Positions 44,733 to 58,900 of a DNA stretch of 64,000 nt are shown one piece after another; position 1 is the stretch's first letter; each line of letters begins with the position of its first letter. The DNA is taken from NCBI GenBank assembly GCA_032718475.1, contig JAUCBJ010006305.1, forward strand, positions 1 through 64,000, read 5' to 3'. A program made the translations under genes and the position numbers. Source of the stretch: Nemertoderma westbladi (taxonomy: Eukaryota > Xenacoelomorpha > Nemertodermatida > Nemertodermatidae). The notes beneath the pieces were generated by a model, which was not told where the DNA came from, ran no database searches, and saw only the letters and a list, made by a program, of their open reading frames with translations.

Positions 44733-45611
44733 TAATTCTCAAAAACATAAATATATGTTACATATTTTGCTAGTGCGACAGATCATGTATTTATGTATAT
44801 TATTAATTAATTTTATGCTAAATAAAGTTCCCATGGTTCAAGTAATACTTTAACAATGCTGCTGTAGCACTTAAAAACACCCCCAGTAACAACAAAATAA
44901 AATTATTCAGGTTCCTACAAAGCAATTACAATAGACGTCGTCTTTAATAAAAAAAAAAGTATTAATTAATACTTCACTGTACATAAATGGATGATATTTT
45001 AGAGTAATGCTGAACACGCAGTGTAGTTAGGCCCCTACACGTAGCGCTATCTCACTACAAAATAAAAACACCGTGCAGAAACCATGAAAAATCTTGATTG
45101 AACAAATATATTTTATACTGTAAGAATAGAATTAAAGATATAAGTAAGAAGCTCTACTTATGCAGCTGTATCGCACTGGCTGCGTTGCAGGATCTCATTT
45201 AGTCTGGTGAGATCGGCAGACATATGTCTGAGAGGTCATAGATCTCTTCAAGCTATACCACCTTCTTCTATTGATGACCCGCGGCTTATTCCAGATCTGG
45301 GCCCCCATCATAATCTTCACCATTAAAGCACCCCTTCTTTACGTAACTTATATTTTGTTCTTTCTTTTCATATGTTATTGCACGTTCCCACTTTCTACCT
45401 GTTCACATTAAACTCGTTTTTGGATCCATCATTGTTGCTTTATTTATTTCATTGCGGTATACAGTATTAGTTGCTTCACTTAAATTACTTTACTTTATTT
45501 GATACTGTTGTAATAATTATTTGTCTGTTAATTTACTTTAAAAATTAATCTACTTTATTATTTTATCGTCTCATTCAAACATTCTTACTTTATGTCATAT
45601 ACTGTAGTAGT

Positions 45612-47728
45612 AGTAGTGGTAGGTGCGAAAATGCACAACGAGCAATAATGACCAACAACGAGCAACAATGAGCAACAACGAGCAACAATGAGCAACAACG
45701 AGCAACAATGAGCAACAATGAGCAACAATGAGCAACAACGAGCAATAATAAAGTACAACAACGAGTAACAATGAGCAACAACGAGCAACAATGAGCAACA
45801 ATGAGCAACAACGAGCAACAATGAGCAACAATGAGCAACAACGAGCAACAATGAGCAACAATGAACAACAACGAGCAACAATGAGCAACAACAAGAAACA
45901 ATGAGCAACAACGAGCAATAATAAAGTACAACAACGAGTAACAATGAGCAACAATGAGCAACAACGAGTAACAATGAGCAACAACGAGCAACAACGAGAA
46001 ACAATGAGCAACAACGAGCAATAATAAAGTACAACAACGAGTAACAATGAGCAACAATGAGCAACAACGAGCAACAATGAGCAACAATGAGCAACAACGA
46101 GCAATAATAAAGCACAACAATGAGCACCAACAGGGAACAATGAGCAATAATAAAGTACAACAACGGGCAACAATGAGCAACAGCGAACAACAATGAGCAA
46201 CAACGAGCACCAACGAACAACAATGAGCAACAACGAGCAACAATGAGCAACAACGAGAAACAATGAGCAATAATAAAGTACAACAACGAGTAACAATGAG
46301 CAAGAATGAGCAACAACGAGCAACAATGAGCAACAACGAGCAACAATGAGCAACAATGAACAACAACGAGCAACAATGAGCAACAACAAGAAACAGTGAG
46401 CAACAACGAGCAACAACGAGCAACAATGAGCAACAACGAGCAACAATGAGCAACAACGAGAAACAATGAGCAACAACGAGCAATAATAAAGTACAACAAC
46501 GAGTAACAATGGGCAACAATGACCAACAACGAGCAACAATGAGCAACAATGAGCAACAACGAGCAACAATGAGCAACAATGAACAACAACGAGCAACAAT
46601 GAGCAACACCAAGAAACAATGAGCAACAACGAGCAATAATAAAGTACAACAACGAGTAACAATGAGCAATAATGAGCAACAACGAGCAACAATGAGCAAC
46701 AACGAGCAACAATGAGCAACAACGAGAAACAATGAGCAACAACGAGCAATAATAAAGTACAACAACGAGTAACAATGAGCAACAATGACCAACAACGAGC
46801 AACAATGAGCAACAACCAGCAACAATGAGCAACAACGAGCAACAACGAGCAACAACGAGCAACAATGAGCAACAACGAGCAATAATAAAGTACAACAACG
46901 AGTAACAATGAGCAACAATGACCAACAACGAGCAACAATGAGCAACAATGAGCAACAACGAGCAACAATGAGCAACAACAAGAAACAATGAGCAACAACG
47001 AGCAATAATAAAGTACAACAACGAGTAACAATGAGCAACAATGAGCAACAACGAGCAACAATGAGCAACAACGAGCAACAATGAGCAACAATGAGCAACA
47101 ACGAGAAACAATGAGCAACAACGAGCAATAATAAAGTACAACAACGAGTAACAATGAGCAACAATGACCAACAACGAGCAACAATGAGCAACAACCAGCA
47201 ACTATGAGCAACAACGAGCAACAATGAGCAACAACGAGCAACAATGAGCAACAATGAGCAACAATGAGCAACAACGAGCAACAATGAGCAACAATGAGCA
47301 ACAATGAGCAATAATGAGCAAAAACGAGCAACAATGAACAACAACGAGCAATAATAAAGCACAACAATGAGCACCAACAGGGAACAATGAGCAATAATAA
47401 AGTACAACAACGGGCAACAATGAGCAACAGCGAACAACAATGAGCAACAACGAGCACCAACGAACAACAATGAGCAACAACGAGCAACAATGAGCAACAA
47501 CGAGAAACAATGAGCAATAACGAGCAATAATAAAGTACAACAACGAGCATCAATGAACAACAACGAGAAACAATGAGCAATAACGAGCAATAATAAAGTA
47601 CAACAACGAGCATCAATGAGCAACAACGAACAACAATGAGCAATAATAAAGTACAACAACGAGTAACAATGAGCAATAACGAACGACAATGAGAAATAAC
47701 GACCAATAATACAGAACAACAACGAGCA
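45612..47728. repeat. 10-bp minisatellite array, ~2.1 kb (AACAAYGAGC)
   Basis: About 210 copies alternate irregularly between AACAACGAGC and AACAATGAGC, with ATAATAAAGT interruptions at semi-regular spacing. Because 10 is not a multiple of three, each frame visits all phases. None of the phases of the common unit makes a stop on the minus strand, so all three minus frames are open for hundreds of codons (VAHCCSLLLV-type decapeptides). I read these as artefacts. The left border is GGTAGGTGCGAAAATGCAC. Confidence 0.95.
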
Positions 47729-48694
47729 ACAATGATACTTATTCAGTACAATGTATCCCAGTAGTCTCGAATATACATGTAGCCATGTAGGATATAAATG
47801 TCAATGGCAATGTCATCAAGATGGTGCACAATACACTGATACTGCTATACCGGGACACCGGTAGGCCTACAAATATTTATCAGTTTACCTGATTTCAGTC
47901 TATCAGTCTTGTTCTGTTCCGCTAGTGTCGTTGAAACTTACCGGTACTAACAATACCTAATGCTGGAGAAAATTAATGAATTAAAAGTAATTCTCCGTAA
48001 ATTCAAGTAGTTCTATTATCGGTACAATGTGGTTTCAGGGCCCTCCCGCCCCTCTACCTATTATCAAATCAAATCAAATTTATTTATTTCCATCATACTA
48101 CAAAAATTGTATCATGTTGCTCCCTTCCCTTCCCATCACCAATCATCGTATCTTATGAAGAATGAGGGTTTAGATGAATATTATTGAGAATGATGATAAT
48201 GAATCTGGGTTAGTATGGTAAGTGGAGGTAGTAATATGATAGACTGGCTGGTAATCTGGTTCTGACTGACTGAGTGCGGTACTGTTAAGTGAAGTGTGAA
48301 CTGGTTTTCGTATTATTATTTTGTATTTTATACAGTTGGACATAGTGACCTGATTGCCCGGCAGTCCTGAAGTCTGCCTAGCGTTCTATATTACAGACTA
48401 CTGTATAGCTTGTGGGATGGGATGGGGTAGGCCAAGCCTATTTTGTATTTGATTTTTGTTATTTAGGTTACTGGGTTAAGGTTAGTCAGTTAGTTGCTCA
48501 GGAGTTACAGGGAAGTGGCTACTGACCGCACCGGACCCTCTAAATACCGTATTGAAGCTTTATATTTGATTTATATTTTACTTGTGTATTATTTACCGGA
48601 CCCTTATTACCTCAGCTTTTTGTGACCGGACCCATAATCTTGTAACATGTCTTAACTTTCGTTTATTGTTTTGGTTACCACCAAAATTTATTGC
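47729..48694. other. Spacer between the two inverted decamer arrays
   Basis: No gene. It includes AAATCAAATCAAATTTATTT near 48068, which looks like a LINE or SINE tail, and the first half of the dispersed repeat (GTTTATTGTTTTGGTTAC) at 48661. Confidence 0.5.
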
Positions 48695-49110
48695 TATTTT
48701 GGTTGCTCATTGTTGCTCGTTGTTGCTCATTGTTACTCGTTGTTGTACTTTATTATTGCTCGTTGTTGCTCGTTGTTGCTCAATGTTGCTCATTGTTGCT
48801 CGTTGTTGCTCGTTATTGCTCATTGTTGCTCATTGTTGCTCGTTGTTGCTCATTGTTACTCGTTGTTGTACTTTATTATTGCTCATTGTTACTCGTTGTT
48901 GTACTTTATTATTGCTCATTGTTGCTCATTGTTTCTCATTGTTGCTCGTTATTGCTAATTGTTGCTCGTTGTTGCTCATTGTTACTCGTTGTTGTACTTT
49001 ATTATTGCTCATTGTTGCTCGTTGTTGCTCATTCTTGCTCATTGTTGCTCGTTGTTGCTCATTGTTGCTCGTTATTGGTCATTGTTGCTCGTTGTGCATT
49101 TTAGCACCTA
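48695..49110. repeat. 10-bp minisatellite array, inverted relative to the 45.6-47.7-kb array
   Basis: About 40 copies of TTGTTGCTCR on the plus strand, with ACTTTATTATTGCTC interruptions. The right border GTGCATTTTAGCACCTACC is the complement of the left border of the larger array apart from one base. The pair is therefore an inverted duplication of one locus or of one element. Confidence 0.93.
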
Positions 49111-49881
49111 CCGTATATATTTACTTCATTTTATTGTCAGTGTAGTAATTCGAATAACAATTACTGTAGATTTAATTTTAAAGCTATAAACTACATTAAC
49201 GTGTTTAGACTATTAAAATGTTTATTGATGCTTTTGCCCTATTAAAAAACAGATTGTGGCGCACATTGATATCAAGTGAAAAACTGCCACTGTAACCTAA
49301 TCATCTGCCTCTTAATATTTTAAATTATATTAAATTAATTTTTTAAACCTAACAAATAATAGTTTGTGTTTGCTGTCATTTTGCACCATCATCCATAAAA
49401 CAAAAGCCTCGATTCCCATCTGGAACAACAGCACTGCACGCTGTGTACAGTATATCAAATATCAATCAAATTAAGCAGAAATTTAGATCAAGAAGTTAAA
49501 TGTTTCCATATGAAAGATAATGTTGCCTTTTCGTTAACATTTTCTTAACAATACTGTACATAGAGTACTTGGATTAATCCCTTAGAATTCAACCACATGC
49601 TCCCTACCCATTCTCCATACCATAGATTACCGATAGATATTAATTCTATTACTGTATATACATTAATGTACAGAAGGAACAGTATACTCTAGGTAGATTA
49701 GCTCTTGTTAAATAAAAGGCAATGTAAATTAATTACATCGGTAACTAAACTACATTACCTTGGGTTGAAAGCTGCAATTTACAGTAACAGTTTGTAAGAT
49801 TTTAAATATTGATATTATTTTAATCAATCAATCAATTCTGCTAGAATATAAATTAATTAATCAATATTTGTAAAAATCAAG
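49111..49881. other. AT-rich region upstream of the NRPS-like gene
   Basis: A partial dispersed repeat (GCCACTGTAACCTAATCA) lies at 49285. No open frame of interest. The promoter and 5' leader of the following gene should be here, but no core element stands out. Confidence 0.5.
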
Positions 49882-49956
49882 ATGGATTCAAATTACGAGA
49901 AATTACCCTGTCTTCACGAAATGTTTATGGAGCAGGCCAAACTCACTCCAAATAAG
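49882..49956 (+). CDS. NRPS-like gene, exon 1
   Basis: Starts at the ATG in AAGATGG and codes 25 residues ending LTPNK. Donor GTAAGT at 49957, phase 0. Confidence 0.85.
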
Positions 49957-52900
49957 GTAAGTTAACTTGATGTTTTTTGTGTATTTTTTAGCAGTCCCAT
50001 ATTTTAATAGTGCCCATGCCCTTTCTTTAAAGGAAAGGCGTTATATCAATTATTTTATTATTAGTATCTTTTTTATAACCGGCTCCTCATTATTAGTTGA
50101 AGCGTTTAGGGTTATTTTGATCTAACGTCCCACTTCTAAGAAAGGGAAAACGGACAGACACACTTATAGCCAAACTGACAGACAGGCAAACATACATGCG
50201 AACGGAGAAGCAGTCAGACTGTCAGATAAACATACATACAGTACAGATGGACAAACAGTCGGACAGGGGAAAACGTAGGCCTACGACGACAGACTTTCTG
50301 AATTACATACGGACCAGCAGACAGGTAATGCAGACAAATGAAACAGCTGTAAGTTGTTTATTTATATGGGCCTATATATTTCCATATTATAGACAGCCGT
50401 TGTAGAAGATGGAGGTCGAAAAATCACCTATGGCGAGTTAGATAAACTTACTGACAGCTTGGCAGCCCATCTCCAGTCAATGGGGGTCCTTCCAGACACC
50501 CTGGTTGGTATATATATGGAGAGGTCTCTCAACTACGCAGTGGCTTACATTGCTATACTGAAAGCCGGTTGGTCGATACGTTTACATTTCTATATTTATA
50601 CAACAAATTTCTGAAATCTGATCGGTTAATATATTTACTTACATAGACTTTCTTCTCTGTTGGATCACTTCGGGTGTCAAAAGACCGGTTATAATCTCTG
50701 CACCGAATCATGATTGGTCAGTAAATGTCCAATACCTACAGTATTTCGTCACATAATTGTTTTTTTTATGTAGGTCTATATCATTAATGATTAACGAAAT
50801 TTTTAATTATATTGAACTGTTTTACTGGTATTGTTTTAGGTGGCGGTTATGTACCAATGGACCCATCCTACCCTCCATCACTCCTTCTGTCTGTATTGGA
50901 GGACTGCCAGGCTGTTGCCGTGGTTACTAATAAACAGTTCTCGGAAGTAATAACTCAAGTGAAACCTGAGTGCGCGAGAATACTAGTGGTATTAAGCAAC
51001 GATTCTGATTGGTTGAACTCTGAAACACCTGAATCTTATAAGCTTCCTTGTATCTCATTGGATAATATCGCTTACTGCGCTTACTCAAGCGGGACTACAG
51101 GTAAGCTAAATAAAGTCTCGCCTCTGAACTGGTAACTGGTCAGGGCAGTGAAGACTCCCTGTATATTTAAAACGGATACTGCACGTTTGAGAACTTTCCC
51201 GTTCAGATTTACCCCTTACAACTTAAAAGGTGGGCAAGATAATGAATAAACAACATTATGCAATAATTAACACAGTTTGGATGATTGGATGTTGTGAAGA
51301 CGAATCGAACTGGCCATGTACAAGACCTGGTTATGCGACCGCAAGCAACCTTCACACAAACAGATCTGTATCACGACCCCGTGTCTACCTCAAACTTACA
51401 GATAATAGGCATGGCATTACTTTATTAATTATTTAATGATTTAATTAACGTTTATATTCCCAGGTAAACCGAAAGGTATTGTTTGTCGACATCGAGGGGC
51501 CGCGTATTCCTACACATGGAGGTTCGAGAACTTCCCCTATAAGGAGGATGAGAGAGAAGCTTGCAATGTGTTTTTTGTTTGGGAAATGATGCGACCACTT
51601 CTAAGGGGTTGGTTAATTAATTAAAAATAGAAAGTCAACGAATACAAATTGTTTTAGTAATAGAGTTTCTACGAGTAAATAACTCAATCTCTACTACTTG
51701 TACTAGTTGTACTGTAATGTGAAGTGAACTTGAACAAATAGCTATTTATTATTTTATTTTTATTTTATTTTTTCAATATTCCACAGGAGCGTCGTTATAT
51801 ATAATACCGGACAACGTTATTTACGATCCAGCAAATTTGGTTAAATTTATCGAGACTAACGCCATAACCAGGATGTTGTTTACCCCGTCGCTATTGGAAA
51901 CTGTTTTGGATACGCGCGGAATCTCGTTGACCCGTTGCAAATCATTATCGTACGTAATTAGACATCAGCAATCTTATTAAAGCATTAAATTTAATTAGTG
52001 GAAATGTTTCTTTCAGATATAATAGAAAGTTTACTATATTTGTACGTAAAGTAGACCAAAAGAGGTTGAATTACTGGGAGAAAAACTTGGGATAGGAGTA
52101 GGTATTACTACTACTACTAGGGTCGGCATGCTGCATTGCTGCTGCATTTTTAAGAATGCTGTGCCGGCTTGTCAACAAAATTGCACCGCCACAACTCCCT
52201 ATCACCCATGACATTTGCTAGATCATCCGCATCTTCAAGGCCAGTGTCCTTTAAGATGCGTCTCAAGAAAGTCATGGGCTGTCCACCATGCTTATTCACT
52301 CCATGAGGCTGCCAAAGTACAAGATTATGCACTGGCTGGTCCTCACGGCGAAAGCAATGTCCTGCAAAGCGGAGGCGATTTTGTTCTAGTGTCAAGCTTG
52401 GGGGAACCAATTAGACACCTCCAATGTTATAGTGTCTAGTTGGAGATGTGTGCATTGTACTTGACACAATAAACCTGGCGTAGCATTCTTGTGAATGTGC
52501 CATCCAGAGATTTGGTGTCCTCAGCAGTTAGAGCCCAGCATGGACTCCCATAGAGGAGTACTGGAACTACTGCTGCTCTAAATAATTGAACCTTAAGTTT
52601 CGATTAATTCTCGGTGACTTCCAAATCCTGGAAAGCCTATTCAAGGCTGCCCTTGCCTTTCCCTTACGTATTCGAAGGTCCTCACCTGACTTCCGGATCC
52701 ATGATCCCAGGAAACAGAAGTCGTCCACATGCTCAAGCAAACCATCCTTGGGGCTTATTAGAGACTTGCTGAGGACTTTCAGATTTTTCGGGAGAAAAAC
52801 TTGGGATAGGAGTAGCGCCCACCCCTACCCTCGGGTTGCAGATAGGAGTAGCGCCCACCCCTACCTTCGGGTAGCAGATAGGAGTAGCACCCACCCCTAC

Positions 52901-55900
52901 CTTCGGGTAGCAGATAGAAGTAGCGCCCACCTCTACCCTCGGGTTGCAGATAGGAGTAGCGCCCACCCCTACCTTCGGGTAGCAGATAGGAGTAGCACCC
53001 ACCCCTACCCTCGGGTAGCAGATAGAAGTAGCGCCCACCCCTACCCTCGGGTAGCAGCGGGTAGCAGATAGGAGTAGCGCCCACCCCTACCCTCGGGTAG
53101 CAGATAGAAGTAGCGCCCACCCCTACCTTCGGGTAGCAGATAGGAGTAGCGCCCACCCCTACCTTCGGGTAGCAGATAGGAGTAGCGCCCACCCCTACAT
53201 TCGGGTAGCAGATAGGAGTAGCACCCACCCCTACCTTCGGGAGCAGATAGGAGTAGCACCCACCCCTACCTTCGGGTGGCAGATAGGAGTAGCACCCACC
53301 CCTACCTTCGGGAGCAGATAGGAGTAGCGCCCACCCCTACCTTGGGGTATCAGATAGGAGTAGCGCCCACCCCTACCTTCGGGTAGCAGATAGGAGTAGC
53401 GCCCACCCCTACCTTCGGGTAGCAGATAGGAGTAGCGCCTACCCCTACCCTCGGGTTGCAGGTAGGAGTAGCGCCCACCCCTACCTTCGGGTAGCAGATA
53501 GGAGTAGCACCCACCCCTACCTTCGGATAGCAGATAGGAGTAGCGCCTACCCCTACCCTCTGGTAGCAGAGAGGAGTAGCACCCACCCCTACCTTCGGGT
53601 AGCAGATAGGAGTAGCGCCCACCCCTACCTTCGGGTAGCAGATAGGAGTAGCGCCCACCCCTACCTTCGGGTAACAGATAGGAGTAGCGCCCACCCCTAC
53701 CTTCGGGTAGCAGATAGGAGTAGCGCCCACCCCTATCTTCGGGTAGCAGATAGGAGTAGCGCCCACCCCTACCCTCGGGTAGCAGATAGGAGTAGCGCTC
53801 ACCCCTACCTTCGGGTTGCAGATAGGAGTAACGCCTACCCCTACCTTCGGGTAGCAGATAGGAGCAGCGCCCACCCCTACCTTCGGGTAACAGATAGGAG
53901 TAGCGCCCACCCCTACCTTCGGGTAGCAGATGAGTAGCGCCCACCAATGCCCTCGGGTTGCAGATATGAGGAGCGCCACCCCCACCTTCGGGTAGCAGAT
54001 AGGAGTAGCGCCCACCCCTACCTTCGGGTAGCAGATAGGAGTAGCGCCCACCCCTACCTTCGGGTAGCAGATAGGAGTAGCGCCCACCCCTACCTTCGGG
54101 TAGCAGATAGGAGTAGCGCCCACCCCTACCTTCGGGTAGCAGATAGGAGTAGCGCCCACCCCTACCCCCGGGTATCAGATAGGAGTAGCGCCCACACCTA
54201 CCTTCGAGTAGCAGATATGAGTAGCACCCACCCCTAACCTCGGGTAGCAGATAGGAGTAGCCGCCACCCCTACCTTCGGGTAGCAGATAGGAGTAGCCAC
54301 ACCCCTACCTTCGGGTAACAGATAGGAGTAGCCGCCACCCTACCCTCGGGTAACAGATAGGAGTAGCGCCCACCCCTACCCGGGTAGTAGATAGGAGTAG
54401 CGCCTACCCCTACCCTCTGGTAGCAGAGAGGAGTAGCACCCACCCCTACCTTCGGGTAGCAGATAGGAGTAGCGCCCACCCCTACCTTCGGGTAGCAGAT
54501 AGGAGTAGCGCCCACCCCTACCTTCGGGTAACAGATAGGAGTAGCGCCCACCCCTACCTTCGGGTAGCAGATAGGAGTAGCGCCCACCCCTATCTTCGGG
54601 TAGCAGATAGGAGTAGCGCCCACCCCTACCCTCGGGTAGCAGATAGAAGTAGCGCCCACCCCTACCCTCGGGTAGCAGCGGGTAGCAGATAGGAGTAGCG
54701 CCCACCCCTACCCTCGGGTAGCAGATAGAAGTAGCGCCCACCCCTACCTTCGGGTAGCAGATAGGAGTAGCGCCCACCCCTACCTTCGGGTAGCAGATAG
54801 GAGTAGCGCCCACCCCTACATTCGGGTAGCAGATAGGAGTAGCACCCACCCCTACCTTCGGGAGCAGATAGGAGTAGCACCCACCCCTACCTTCGGGTGG
54901 CAGATAGGAGTAGCACCCACCCCTACCTTCGGGAGCAGATAGGAGTAGCGCCCACCCCTACCTTGGGGTATCAGATAGGAGTAGCGCCCACCCCTACCTT
55001 CGGGTAGCAGATAGGAGTAGCGCCCACCCCTACCTTCGGGTAGCAGATAGGAGTAGCGCCTACCCCTACCCTCGGGTTGCAGGTAGGAGTAGCGCCCACC
55101 CCTACCTTCGGGTAGCAGATAGGAGTAGCACCCACCCCTACCTTCGGATAGCAGATAGGAGTAGCGCCTACCCCTACCCTCTGGTAGCAGAGAGGAGTAG
55201 CACCCACCCCTACCTTCGGGTAGCAGATAGGAGTAGCGCCCACCCCTACCTTCGGGTAGCAGATAGGAGTAGCGCCCACCCCTACCTTCGGGTAACAGAT
55301 AGGAGTAGCGCCCACCCCTACCTTCGGGTAGCAGATAGGAGTAGCGCCCACCCCTATCTTCGGGTAGCAGATAGGAGTAGCGCCCACCCCTACCCTCGGG
55401 TAGCAGATAGGAGTAGCGCTCACCCCTACCTTCGGGTTGCAGATAGGAGTAGCGCCCACCCCTACCCTCGGGTAGCAGATGAGTAGCGCCCACCAATGCC
55501 CTCGGGTTGCAGATATGAGGAGCACCACCCCCACCTTCGGGTAGCAGATAGGAGTAGCGCCCACCCCTACCTTCGGGTATCAGATAGGAGTAGCGCCCAC
55601 CCCTACCTTCGGGTAGCAGATAGGAGTAGCGCCCACCCCTACCTTCGGGTAACAGATAGGAGTAGCGCCCACCCCTACCCCCGGGTATCAGATAGGAGTA
55701 GCGCCCACACCTACCTTCGAGTAGCAGATATGAGTAGCACCCACCCCTAACCTCGGGTAGCAGATAGGAGTAGCCGCCACCCCTACCTTCGGGTAGCAGA
55801 TAGGAGTAGCCACACCCCTACCTTCGGGTAACAGATAGGAGTAGCCGCCACCCTACCCTCGGGTAACAGATAGGAGTAGCGCCCACCCCTACCCGGGTAG

Positions 55901-58900
55901 TAGATAGGAGTAGCGCCTACCCCTACCCTCTGGTAGCAGAGAGGAGTAGCACCCACCCCTACCTTCGGGTAGCAGATAGGAGTAGCGCCCACCCCTACCT
56001 TCGGGTAGCAGATAGGAGTAGCGCCCACCCCTACCTTCGGGTAACAGATAGGAGTAGCGCCCACCCCTACCTTCGGGTAGCAGATAGGAGTAGCGCCCAC
56101 CCCTATCTTCGGGTAGCAGATAGGAGTAGCGCCCACCCCTACCCTCGGGTAGCAGATAGGAGTAGCGCTCACCCCTACCTTCGGGTTGCAGATAGGAGTA
56201 ACGCCTACCCCTACCTTCGGGTAGCAGATAGGAGCAGCGCCCACCCCTACCTTCGGGTAACAGATAGGAGTAGCGCCCACCCCTACCTTCGGGTAGCAGA
56301 TGAGTAGCGCCCACCAATGCCCTCGGGTTGCAGATATGAGGAGCGCCACCCCCACCTTCGGGTAGCAGATAGGAGTAGCGCCCACCCCTACCTTCGGGTA
56401 GCAGATAGGAGTAGCGCCCACCCCTACCTTCGGGTAGCAGATAGGAGTAGCGCCCACCCCTACCTTCGGGTAGCAGATAGGAGTAGCGCCCACCCCTACC
56501 CCCGGGTAGCAGATAGGAGTAGCGCCCACCCCTACCCCCGGGTATCAGATAGGGAGTAGCGCCCACACCTACCTTCGGGTAGCAGATAGGAGTAGCCACA
56601 CCCCTACCTTCGGGTAGCAGATAGGAGCAGCGCCCACCCCTACCTTCGGGTAACAGATATGAGTAGCACCCACCCCTAACCTCGGGTAGCAGATAGGAGT
56701 AGCCGCCACCCCTACCTTCGGGTAGCAGATAGGAGTAGCCACACCCCTACCTTCGGGTAACAGATACCACCCCTACCTTCGGGTAGCAGATAGGAGTAGC
56801 GCCCACCACTACCTTCGGGTAGCAGACAGGAGTAGCGACCACCCCTACCTTCGGGTAGCAGATAGGAGTAGCTCCCACCCCTACCCGGGTAGTAGATAGG
56901 AGTAGAGCCCACCCCTACCCTCGGGTAGTAGATAGGAGTAGAGCCCATCCATAACTTAGGGTAGCAGATAGGAGTAGCACCCACCCCTACCGTTGTGTAG
57001 CACCTAGGAGTAGCGCCCACCCCTACCTTCGGGTAGTAGATAGGAGTAGCGCCCACCCCTACCTTTGGGTAGCAGATATGAGTAGCACCCACCCCTACCT
57101 TAGGGTAGCAGATAGGAGTAGCACCCACCCCTAACGTTGTGTAGCACCTAGGAGTAGCGCCCACCCCTACCTTCAGGTAGCAGATAGGAGTAGCGCCCAC
57201 CCCTACCTTCGGGTATCAGATAGGAGTAGCGCCCACCCCTACCTTCAGGTAGCAGATAGGAGTAGAGCCTACCTATACCTTAGGGTAGCAGATAGGAGTA
57301 GCGCCCACCCCTACCTTCGGGTATCAGATAGGAGTAGCGCCCACACCTACCTTCGGGTAGCAGATAGGAGTAGCGCCCACCCCTACCTTCGGGTATCAGA
57401 TAGGAGTAGCGCCCACACCTACCTTCGGGTAGCAGATAGGAGTAGCGCCCACCCCTACATTCGGGTAGCAGATAGGAGTAGCGCCCACACCTACCTTCGG
57501 GTAGCAGATAGGAGTAGCGCCCACCCCTACCTTCGGGTAGCAGATAGGAGTAGCGCCCACCCCTACCTTCGGGTAGCAGATAGGAGTAGCGCCCACACCT
57601 ACCTTCGGGTAGCAGATAGGAGTAGCGCCCACCCCTACCTTCGGGTAGCAGATAGGAGTAGCGCCCACCCCTACCTTCGGGTAGCAGATAGGAGTAGCGC
57701 CCACCCCTACCTTCGGGTAACAGATAGGAGTAGCGCCCACACCTACCTTCGGGTAGCAGATAGGAGTAGCGCCCACACCTACCTTCGGGTAACAGATAGG
57801 AGTAGCGCCCACACCTACCTTCGGGTAACAGATAGGAGTAGCGCCCACCCCTACCTTCGGGTAGCAGATAGGAGTAGCGCCCACCCCTACCTTCGGGTAA
57901 CAGATAGGAGTAGCGCCCACACCTACCTTCGGGTAGCAGATAGGAGTAGCGCCCACACCTACCTTCGGGTAACAGATAGGAGTAGCGCCCACACCTACCT
58001 TCGGGTAACAGATAGGAGTAGCGCCCACCCCTACCTTCGGGTAGCAGATAGGAGTAGCGCCCACACCTACCTTCGGGTAACAGATAGGAGTAGCGCCCAC
58101 ACCTACCTTCGGGTAACAGATAGGAGTAGCGCCCACACCTACCTTCGGGTAACAGATAGGAGTAGCGCCCACACCTACCTTCGGGTAGCAGATAGGAGTA
58201 GCGCCCACACCTACCTTCGGGTAACAGATAGGAGTAGCGCCCACACCTACCTTCGGGTAGCAGATAGGAGTAGCGCCCACACCTACCTTCGGGTAACAGA
58301 TAGGAGTAGCGCCCACACCTACCTTCGGGTAACAGATAGGAGTAGCGCCCACCCCTACCTTCGGGTAGCAGATAGGAGTAGCGCCCACCCCTACCTTCGG
58401 GTAGCAGATAGGAGTAGCGCCCACACCTACCTTCGGGTAGCAGATAGGAGTAGCGCCCACCCCTACCTTCGGGTAACAGATAGGAGTAGCGCCCACACCT
58501 ACCTTCGGGTAGCAGATAGGAGTAGCGCCCACACCTACCTTCGGGTAACAGATAGGAGTAGCGCCCACACCTACCTTCGGGTAACAGATAGGAGTAGCGC
58601 CCACCCCTACCTTCGGGTAGCAGATAGGAGTAGCGCCCACCCCTACCTTCGGGTAACAGATAGGAGTAGCGCCCACACCTACCTTCGGGTAGCAGATAGG
58701 AGTAGCGCCCACACCTACCTTCGGGTAACAGATAGGAGTAGCGCCCACACCTACCTTCGGGTAACAGATAGGAGTAGCGCCCACCCCTACCTTCGGGTAG
58801 CAGATAGGAGTAGCGCCCACACCTACCTTCGGGTAACAGATAGGAGTAGCGCCCACACCTACCTTCGGGTAACAGATAGGAGTAGCGCCCACACCTACCT

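Larger units (their letters stand above)
41365..45599. other. Long intergenic stretch, no gene recognised
   Basis: AT-rich. It holds ATAGGTTGTTT-type short repeats (41.38-41.8 kb), five copies of the dispersed repeat (42.09-42.24, 42.92, 44.69 kb), a 22-C run (43016-43037) and a 10-bp stem ACGGCCTTCT near 44535-44580. Minus-strand frames at 41.7, 42.2 and 42.6 kb (65-108 codons) overlap repeats or lack features. Confidence 0.55.

Noticed and set aside
45585-47722. Three overlapping minus-strand frames of 538-710 codons (HCCSLLLV-type)
   Set aside because: All three frames are open over the same 10-bp array, as expected from the repeat itself. There is no unique domain.
48582-49189. Plus-strand frames of 76-187 codons in the smaller decamer array
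   Set aside because: They arise from the same repeat in inverted orientation.
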